A stretch of 64,000 nucleotides of DNA from positions 46,356 to 110,355 of the IMG/VR virus record IMGVR_UViG_3300009503_000022. One strand, 5' to 3'. Positions 35,698 through 42,056 of this stretch are shown in pieces (within the stretch, counting starts at the first letter, position 1; each line of letters opens with the position of its first letter). The stretch comes from a virus. The notes beneath the pieces are model-generated. The model saw only the letters and a list, made by a program, of their open reading frames with translations, ran no database searches and was not told where the DNA came from. The position numbers and the translations under genes are program-made.

Positions 35698-38600
35698 TTA
35701 ATAATTTAATATTTTTCTTAAATAAGAAGCAGCTTCAAATATCTCTTTTAAATCTAATTCTTCTATAGTTTTATCCTTTTCCTCTAAATATGCATTTAAT
35801 TCCATTTCTATTATCTTCTTTGAATTATCATTTATTTTACTTGCTTTAACTTCATTAAAATATTCTTTTAATAAATTAAAAGCCGCCTTTAATTTAGGAT
35901 TTTTAATAAATAACCAAGAAAATGGAGCAATAAAATCTATAATCATCTTTAATGTCTCTTTAATTCCTGCTTCTTTCTCAATTCCATAATCTAATCTAGT
36001 CTTCAATTGAAATTTATCTTCTTCTTTACTTCTAATCATTAACCATTTTCTATCTTCCATCGGTATTAAAGTAAATTCTCCCTTTACTTTATCAGTATTT
36101 AATCTAAATTTTCTTTTCTTATCTGACCATTCTAATATCTCTGCATCTCCAATTGCATAAGTTTCAACTATTCCTGCTCCATATTCACCTTTAGGTATTT
36201 CACCTTCAAAATAAATATAATCTACTGGATGATCCTCTGTTTCTATAAATAAAACCTTTTGTCCAGGTTCTGGTATTTTCCTCGTAACCCCTGATTTTAA
36301 AACACCATCTTTAAATATTCTCCAATCAAAATGTTTACCTGCCTTTTTTGCATAATGCAATTGAATCCCTGACTTGCCTTCTTCTCTAATTTTAGGTTTT
36401 GGTTCAGGAGTAATATCAAAATCTCTTTTTTTCTTATATTCTTCCAATCTATCATCTTCTTGAGCTTTTTTTAAAAAATATTCGTCTTCAACTTCTTGTA
36501 AATATGTAAACTTATTAAATATCTTAACACTTGATTCCAATTTCCAAGAAGCAGTTTTCAAAAATTTAGTAGTCTTATTTTGAATATCTTTTATTATTGC
36601 AGTAACACGAGGAGGTGAAATACCTAAAATCTCTGCAATCTCAACTTGACTATATCCTGATACTAACAAATTAAATACCTTCTTACCTACATCTGTAAGA
36701 AGATTTAATATTTTATCAAATAAATCATTTACTATTACTTTTTCCTCAGGTGAATCATACTTAGATTCAATAATATTCTTTATTTTAATAGGAACATCTT
36801 TATCTTCATATATAACATCTTCTAAACTATATGCTATTGTATTTACTATTTCTTTTTGAAGATATAAATCTCTTATTTCATCTTTTACTCTACCATCTAA
36901 TTGGTTATATAACCACGTTGAAAATTTTCCTTTTTCTCTATCATAAGTATCTATTGAATGTAAAATAATTTCATCAATAATAGAAGAAGCATCATAAAAC
37001 CCTGCTTTTCCTAATTTATTTTCAAATGGATACGCTAACCTTTTTAATTCAGGATAAATTTCGTTAAATATTTTTTCATCTTTCGTTTCTTTATATCTAA
37101 TCACTTTTTCATCTAAATCTTCTATTGATGATTTTTTATACAACTTTTTAAGTACTTTATCTATTTTAGCATCTTCCTTCTCAAAATCAAATAATTTATC
37201 TTCATCTATTGGTAAACATACTAATCCTGTTTTTCCTGATAAACTATACGGAACTCTTAATCCACCTGCTCTATGTAACGTACTAGTATCTAGCCTACAA
37301 GTATTTTCCTTTTTCGTAACTCCAGTAGTCAATCTTTTATCATTTTTATTTTCTATATATTCTTCTAAAGCTAATTTAATTGCTGTTCTAGCTTCATCTA
37401 CATCTATTTCTTTTTTTAATATACCATAAACGTGAAATCCTTTTGAACCAGAAAATACTATCTTAGTATCAACTACATTATCCATTGTTTCTATTAAATC
37501 TTTAACCTCAAAAACTATATCCTTTAAATCATCCCAAGAAAATCCTTCTTTTGGATCTAAATCAACATATAAAAATGGAGTAGTATCCTTAAGAGAAAAA
37601 TGCCATTCAACATTTCTACCATTATTTAATTTATCAAAATCTTTAATATTTATCGGTTTTCCCTCTATCTTTCTTTGAACTATAGTATCATCAACTTTCT
37701 TAAATAAAGTCACATCAAGATCATACTTTAAATAAGTTTCTATAATATCATCTTTAACAGTATCATAATACAAAAAAATCTCACCTTCATTAAGTCCTTC
37801 TTTATAAAATTCATTTGGTTCTACTATTATAGTTTCTGGATGCTTTGGTTTATAAGCATAAATTAAACTACTTTCTATTTTCATTGATTTACCTTCGTGA
37901 TAACAAGCATTTTGTTCAAATTCATTAGTATAAATTGTCCATCTATTTCTACCTTTATTTTTGGATTCATAAAGTGCTTTATCTGCTTTAGTAAATGAAT
38001 CATCTATATTAGATTCTAACGGAGCAGCTCCTAAACTTATAGTCACTGGTATTTCAGTTTGTTTAGTTTCTTCTTCAACTGTATTTCTTATCAATTCCAA
38101 TAATTCTTTTAAATCCTCTTCATCATCTAATTCAATAAATATTACAAATTCTTCTCCGCCCCATCTAACTATATTTTCTATATCAAGACTTTTAATTAAA
38201 TCGGCAACTGTCTTTAATACCTCGTCGCCTTTATCGTGACCATATTCATCATTAATTTGCTTAAAATGATCTATATCAGTTAAAATTATATAATTATTTT
38301 CTTCTAATAATCTTTCTTCATTATCCTCTAACCAATGCCTTGAATACAACCCAGTTAAAGCATCTGTATATAATCTTTTTTTCAATTCCTCGACTTCTTT
38401 TTGTAAATCTTTATTTTCATCTATTTCTGATTCTATCTTTCTTATTTCAGTCGGATGAACTTCAGATATTATAGATCCATCTTCTAAAGGTTTATCCCAC
38501 TTGACTACATAATCAACATCATAAATTGTTCCTCCTCGCTCTTCAGGAGCTATATCTATTATTGTTCCTGTATTATCAAAATTAATTGCCTCTATTTTAG

Positions 38601-41600
38601 TTCCCTTTTCATAAACTCCTTTTCGCGATTGAAAAGCTTTCAAACGAATCACTTTTTCATTTTTATATATATTCTCATCAAATTTTTTCTTTCTTAAATT
38701 TTCATCTAATGTTTCTACTACATTATAATATTTATCTATAATCTTATATATTTTCTCTGGATTTCTTAAAAATACAAATTCATCTCTTATTTTTAATTGA
38801 TCAAAAGTAGTTATTTCCCCTTCTTCTATTCCATGTCTTTTAAATAAACTTGAATAACATTGTTTTCTAACTAAATTTACATATTCGCTTTCTTTCTTTA
38901 AAAATTCATCTAATTCAGGATATTGCTCTTTAACATCTTTAATTTTCTTTTCTAAAACATCTAAATATTCTATCATTTTATTCCAATAAGGTTCATAAGA
39001 ATCGTCCCATATAACTATCTTATTTTTTCCTGTATTCTTACCTAATACAAGAGATTTGTGAGCATCTGTAGGAATTTTTCCAATCCCTACAGTTGCTGTA
39101 TGTCCTGTATTTTTTAAATAAATATCTATAAATTGCTGTCCTAATTTTTTGGCTTCTTCTATCGTAATAGGAATACTTATAAATATATTATCTCCACCTT
39201 CAAATATTACCTCTCCATTATACTTAGTAATTATTTCTATTATTTCTTTATTAGCATTTTTTATTTGATTAGATATATTTTTTGCTACTTCTGTATCTTT
39301 ATCATAAATGGCTTCTTCTACTCTATCTCCAATATCATCACCATCAATGGCTATATAAACAAGATTACCTTTTTCTGATCTCTGTTTACCAATTTGAGCT
39401 TCTTTATGAAAACACTCTTTTCCTTCTGAATACAATACTATTCTATCTGGTGAAATAGGTCCAACAACCACAGCAGTTCCTGCTATTCTTAAAGTATCTT
39501 CACCGGTTATATCTTTATAATAAACACCCCATTCCGGATCGTGTCTACTTTTTAGTCCTCTAGGAATTTGCTCATCATGTTTCCAATATAAAAATTTTCC
39601 TTCTACATCATCAACATAAGCACCTAAATCGACTAACATTGCATAATCTGGTAATAAATCTAAACCTGAAACATCTACTTTATAAATATATTTACCAGGA
39701 AACTTTCCTGGTTCTTTAGAAACAAAAACAGATTCTTCTGGTAACCAACCATAATCAAAAAATTGTTCCCCAGCTTCTGTTAATCCTTTTGTTTTTCTAC
39801 CCACTAAACCCTCTTTCAAAATTATTTCTGGAGGAACATTTGTACTATGATATAAATATTTAATAGCTTTCTTTTCTAATTCTTCAATCTTTTTCATTAC
39901 TCCTTTATGAATAAGTCTAGGTTTCATATCCTTTATTTTTTGTAAAACTTCTTTTTTTAACTCATATAACATCTTAATTTCATCACCAGATGGAGAATAT
40001 TTAATTGACCAATTTATTTCTCTTACGAGTTCCCATAAATTCCAAATTATTAAATCAATAGTTTCACCTGTTGCTTTCATATTTAAAATATCTTTAAAAT
40101 CTTCTTCTAATTCACTTATAGGTTTACCAATTTGAGCTTCTTTATGAAAATATTCTCCTAACTTCATTTGTTCTCTTAATTCCCATATTTTAAATAATTC
40201 TGATTCTTGAGCTAAACTTGGACTCCATTGCATTCTTAATCCATCAAAATGAATCCAATCAACTATTTTATCTATAACATAAAATTTTTCAAAACCTTCT
40301 TTTGAATAAGCTTCTTCACCTTGTTTAATCAATTCTTCTATTTTCTTTATGTTTCTTTTTATAGGTTCTACTTCAACTCTTGTTGTGCCTCCAGTTTTTA
40401 ATTTATTTAAATGATAAATTAATTCTTCTAAAATTTTATCTAATTTATCATCATCATAAATACCCTTAGATGCATCAATATAAACTTTTCTTAAATCAGT
40501 AAGAAATATTGCTTCTTTGTTTAAAAAAGCTCTTAATTGTTCTAACTTATTATTATTTCCATATTGAAAAATATTTGCAATTCTAGACATTAACCAACCC
40601 TTTTCCTCAAATCCAGGTATTTGCTCAAGCCTTAAATCTTCTGGAATTACTTTCTTATCCTCTCTATATCTTTCTATTCTTGGTTTTCTAATTATCCCTG
40701 TCATTTTATCTTCTATTTGTATCCATTTATTATCTTCAAACTTATATGCAGGTCCTTTTTTTATATTTACTTCTTCACCTTGTACTTCTACAATACAAGG
40801 TTCTTTAAAAGGATCAACCCAAATTCTACCATCTTCATCTTCAAATACTTTATTTCTTTCTGCCCATTCTATAAATTCTAATCGTTCCTTATCAGTAAAC
40901 CCTGTCCCAACCTTACCATTAAGCCTAAATATCCCTTCTTTATCTCTAAATGAAGTTAATATTGCGCCCATCTGTTCAGGATGCTTTTTACTTCTTTCTA
41001 CTGCAACTACAACTAAATCAATAGATAAAATCGGTTTTACCTTAACTATTTTATTATCATAATAAATTATAAGTCCTTCATAACCATATTTTTGAGGTTG
41101 TACAACCTTATCCCATAATTCGTCTACATCATTTAAATCAGCATTTTCAAAATATTCTGCTGGCTTTACATACTTTCCTTTGCTAAACAAATTTCTTAAT
41201 CCACTAATTCTATATGATAAATCTTTATCTTGCCAATCAATTCCATCTATACTTATAATATCAAATACTATTATCCTTATTCTTTCTTCATCTTCTTTAG
41301 TTTTCGGAGCCTTTAATAAACTCTGAGATTTTAAATAACTTAATGGAATACCATCTTCACTAACTCCATAAATTTCTCCAACTCCTATAAATTCTTTTAA
41401 CGGTTTATTTTTTAATAATTCTGTAATTTCATCCGTAACAGGTAAATCATAACGAATTGTACCTGCTCTAGTAACTGTTATTGTTCTACCATCTTTATAT
41501 TCTATTCCAACTATTTCTCCATCTAATTTTACCGATATTGTAAATTTCTTACCTTTTAATTTTTCTCTCAATTCATCTATAGTATAAAACTTCATCGACA

Positions 41601-41676
41601 TTCTTTCTTTATAATCACTTACTATAGATGAAATTGGATTTTCTTTATCTATTTCTTTTTTAAATGCTAATATCAT
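35698..41676 (-). CDS. Giant multi-enzyme (poly)protein: ligase, ART-like, GGDN palm, GGDEF, primase-polymerase, sigma factor, 3'-phosphoesterase
   Basis: A 1992-residue protein. Domains in order: ATP-dependent DNA ligase (30-340, nucleophile Lys50 in KLDGE), helical region (360-600), ADP-ribosyltransferase-like (606-750), GGDN palm (772-890), SH3-like (1010-1080), GGDEF (1103-1250, GGEEF at 1173), LigD-type polymerase (1275-1510), sigma factor (1520-1706), LigD-type phosphoesterase (1765-1885), helical tail. Short aromatic/Leu-x-K-x-A/S motifs lie between domains: FLNKEA 384, FHKEA 510 and 756, FLKKES 925, LYKKS 1512, FLKTA 1705, FLKKA 1734, IEKEA 1899. It sits between neck and connector genes and its ATG overlaps the upstream stop. 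Cleavage by the prohead protease and packaging in the head are inferred. Confidence 0.85.
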   Translation of the reverse strand: MILAFKKEIDKENPISSIVSDYKERMSMKFYTIDELREKLKGKKFTISVKLDGEIVGIEYKDGRTITVTRAGTIRYDLPVTDEITELLKNKPLKEFIGVGEIYGVSEDGIPLSYLKSQSLLKAPKTKEDEERIRIIVFDIISIDGIDWQDKDLSYRISGLRNLFSKGKYVKPAEYFENADLNDVDELWDKVVQPQKYGYEGLIIYYDNKIVKVKPILSIDLVVVAVERSKKHPEQMGAILTSFRDKEGIFRLNGKVGTGFTDKERLEFIEWAERNKVFEDEDGRIWVDPFKEPCIVEVQGEEVNIKKGPAYKFEDNKWIQIEDKMTGIIRKPRIERYREDKKVIPEDLRLEQIPGFEEKGWLMSRIANIFQYGNNNKLEQLRAFLNKEAIFLTDLRKVYIDASKGIYDDDKLDKILEELIYHLNKLKTGGTTRVEVEPIKRNIKKIEELIKQGEEAYSKEGFEKFYVIDKIVDWIHFDGLRMQWSPSLAQESELFKIWELREQMKLGEYFHKEAQIGKPISELEEDFKDILNMKATGETIDLIIWNLWELVREINWSIKYSPSGDEIKMLYELKKEVLQKIKDMKPRLIHKGVMKKIEELEKKAIKYLYHSTNVPPEIILKEGLVGRKTKGLTEAGEQFFDYGWLPEESVFVSKEPGKFPGKYIYKVDVSGLDLLPDYAMLVDLGAYVDDVEGKFLYWKHDEQIPRGLKSRHDPEWGVYYKDITGEDTLRIAGTAVVVGPISPDRIVLYSEGKECFHKEAQIGKQRSEKGNLVYIAIDGDDIGDRVEEAIYDKDTEVAKNISNQIKNANKEIIEIITKYNGEVIFEGGDNIFISIPITIEEAKKLGQQFIDIYLKNTGHTATVGIGKIPTDAHKSLVLGKNTGKNKIVIWDDSYEPYWNKMIEYLDVLEKKIKDVKEQYPELDEFLKKESEYVNLVRKQCYSSLFKRHGIEEGEITTFDQLKIRDEFVFLRNPEKIYKIIDKYYNVVETLDENLRKKKFDENIYKNEKVIRLKAFQSRKGVYEKGTKIEAINFDNTGTIIDIAPEERGGTIYDVDYVVKWDKPLEDGSIISEVHPTEIRKIESEIDENKDLQKEVEELKKRLYTDALTGLYSRHWLEDNEERLLEENNYIILTDIDHFKQINDEYGHDKGDEVLKTVADLIKSLDIENIVRWGGEEFVIFIELDDEEDLKELLELIRNTVEEETKQTEIPVTISLGAAPLESNIDDSFTKADKALYESKNKGRNRWTIYTNEFEQNACYHEGKSMKIESSLIYAYKPKHPETIIVEPNEFYKEGLNEGEIFLYYDTVKDDIIETYLKYDLDVTLFKKVDDTIVQRKIEGKPINIKDFDKLNNGRNVEWHFSLKDTTPFLYVDLDPKEGFSWDDLKDIVFEVKDLIETMDNVVDTKIVFSGSKGFHVYGILKKEIDVDEARTAIKLALEEYIENKNDKRLTTGVTKKENTCRLDTSTLHRAGGLRVPYSLSGKTGLVCLPIDEDKLFDFEKEDAKIDKVLKKLYKKSSIEDLDEKVIRYKETKDEKIFNEIYPELKRLAYPFENKLGKAGFYDASSIIDEIILHSIDTYDREKGKFSTWLYNQLDGRVKDEIRDLYLQKEIVNTIAYSLEDVIYEDKDVPIKIKNIIESKYDSPEEKVIVNDLFDKILNLLTDVGKKVFNLLVSGYSQVEIAEILGISPPRVTAIIKDIQNKTTKFLKTASWKLESSVKIFNKFTYLQEVEDEYFLKKAQEDDRLEEYKKKRDFDITPEPKPKIREEGKSGIQLHYAKKAGKHFDWRIFKDGVLKSGVTRKIPEPGQKVLFIETEDHPVDYIYFEGEIPKGEYGAGIVETYAIGDAEILEWSDKKRKFRLNTDKVKGEFTLIPMEDRKWLMIRSKEEDKFQLKTRLDYGIEKEAGIKETLKMIIDFIAPFSWLFIKNPKLKAAFNLLKEYFNEVKASKINDNSKKIIEMELNAYLEEKDKTIEELDLKEIFEAASYLRKILNY
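36022..36384 (-). other. Domain: LigD-type 3'-phosphoesterase (residues ~1765-1885)
   Basis: IQLHYAKKAGKHFDWRIFKD carries the catalytic His and Asp/Arg pattern of LigD PE. It continues GVLKSGVTRKIPEPGQKVLF, EDHPVDYIYFEGEIPKGEYG and WLMIR. It trims 3' ends before joining. All signature positions are present. Confidence 0.9.
36559..37119 (-). other. Domain: sigma-70-family sigma factor (residues ~1520-1706)
   Basis: Region 2-like helices (FNEIYPELKRLAYPFENKLG, then DTYDREKGKFSTWLYNQLDG) are followed by a region 4 helix-turn-helix (FNLLVSGYSQVEIAEILGIS, PPRVTAIIKDIQ). The size of ~190 residues suits an ECF-like or phage sigma factor that would redirect host RNA polymerase. Confidence 0.8.
37147..37854 (-). 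other. Domain: LigD POL/archaeo-eukaryotic primase-type polymerase (residues ~1275-1510)
   Basis: FLYVDLDPKEGFSWDDLKD has the catalytic DxD (1372/1374). IVFSGSKGFHVYGILKK is the SGxxGxH nucleotide-binding motif, and RLDTSTLHRAGGLRVPYSLS followed by GKTGLV is the third motif. This is the LigD POL/PriS pattern. A possible internal start (ATG at 37884 after GAAGGT) lies just before it. Confidence 0.85.
37927..38370 (-). other. Domain: GGDEF diguanylate cyclase (residues ~1103-1250)
   Basis: Complete and canonical: TDALTGLYSRHWLE, then ILTDIDHFKQINDEYGHDKG with the metal-binding Asp, IVRWGGEEFVIFI with the GGEEF active site, VTISLGAAP, and FTKADKALYESKNKGRNRW. The RxxD inhibitory site is missing before GGEEF, so product inhibition may be lost. 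A coiled coil (1083-1102) before it could dimerise the domain. Confidence 0.9.
39007..39363 (-). other. Domain: GGDN palm, mCpol/GTP cyclohydrolase III-like (residues ~772-890)
   Basis: LVYIAIDGDDIGDRVEEAI gives the first metal-binding loop. GEVIFEGGDNIFISIP gives the GGDN hairpin, and ATVGIGKIPTDAHKSLVLGK matches the last conserved strand and helix of this palm group. mCpol proteins make cyclic dinucleotides; GTP cyclohydrolase III opens GTP. Which chemistry applies is open. Confidence 0.65.
39384..39412. repeat. 29-bp direct repeat coding for a domain-linker motif, copy 1
   Basis: Identical to 40122-40150 over 29 bases. On the minus strand it codes for FHKEAQIGK, residues ~756-764, directly before the GGDN palm domain. 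Identity at the DNA level suggests duplication of the linker or recombination at it. Confidence 0.85.
39427..39861 (-). other. Domain: ADP-ribosyltransferase-like (residues ~606-750)
   Basis: KYLYHSTNVPPEIILKEGL is the usual first strand and helix of H-[ST]-type ART folds; the His would hold NAD. SVFVSKEPGKFPGKYIYKV and ISPDRIVLYSE complete the core. The catalytic Glu cannot be fixed by eye. Candidates are in GEDTLRIAG (Glu726) and near the end. Confidence 0.5.
40122..40150. repeat. 29-bp direct repeat coding for a domain-linker motif, copy 2
   Basis: Copy of 39384-39412. It codes for FHKEAQIGK at residues ~510-518, between a helical region and the ART-like unit of the giant protein. Confidence 0.85.
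40657..41589 (-). other. Domain: ATP-dependent DNA ligase (residues ~30-340 of the giant protein)
   Basis: Motif I SVKLDGEIVG with Lys50 as the adenylation site. RAGTIRYDLP follows, motif III RIIVFDIISI, motif IV GYEGLIIYYD and motif V IVKVKP. The OB domain has LNGKVGTGFTDKERLEF, characteristic of ATP-dependent ligases including the LigD LIG domain. All key residues are present, so activity is expected. Confidence 0.9.
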
Positions 41677-41834
41677 TTTGTCAATATTATTAACATTGGA
41701 GTAGTATCACTTGGTACAACTGCAGTTATTACCCAACCTGCATCCACAAGCGTTTTTAAATCACTAACTGATCCATCAACTGTATCTTTAGTATTACCTT
41801 GCCTATCTGATTCTACTATTTTTACATCAGCCAT
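41673..41834 (-). CDS. Small MADV-type protein coupled to the giant gene
   Basis: A 53-residue ORF: MADVKIVESDRQGNTKDTVD, then DLKTLVDAGWVITAVVPSDT. It has a strong GGAGGAGCG site, and its TGA overlaps the giant gene's ATG as ATGA. It probably drives translation of the giant gene, which lacks its own good site. Function unknown. Confidence 0.6.
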   Translation of the reverse strand: MADVKIVESDRQGNTKDTVDGSVSDLKTLVDAGWVITAVVPSDTTPMLIILTK

Positions 41835-41879
41835 TTCGCTCCTCCTACATCATAATTTAAATTAGTCAATATATTTATA

Positions 41880-42056
41880 TTATTCGAAATTTAAATTTTC
41901 TTTTCGTCTAAATTCCAATTTCCTCTTATATCTTCTTGCTTGAGAAATAGTAGGAAAACACTTCTTCATACCCTCGTCTGTAATTACACACCAACGTCTT
42001 CCTTCTTCGCCTTCTTCTTTCTTTATCCTTAATTTTTCTTGTCGTAACCAATACAT
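41880..42056 (-). CDS. Small basic protein with MYWL-type N-terminus
   Basis: A 58-residue ORF: MYWLRQEKLRIKKEEGEEGR, RWCVITDEGMKKCFPTISQA and a basic helix RRYKRKLEF. The N-terminus resembles MYWLKSSLRIKSQ and MNWLKSSLDKKS of other genes here. The body resembles the KDGEYCVYSEKGRSFGCYPS module of the 60783-61208 product. Good AGAGGAGAT site. Possibly a packaged internal head protein. Confidence 0.6.
   Translation of the reverse strand: MYWLRQEKLRIKKEEGEEGRRWCVITDEGMKKCFPTISQARRYKRKLEFRRKENLNFE

Noticed and set aside
39007-39363. Cas10 or a type III CRISPR system
   Set aside because: Only one palm domain with GGDN is present, without HD domain, Zn finger, Csm/Cmr partners or arrays.
35698-41676. 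The giant gene as an assembly join of several genes
   Set aside because: No stop, frame change or composition break occurs. Borders carry the same kind of linker found in other genes here, and start and end fit the neighbours. Reads would still be needed to exclude it fully.
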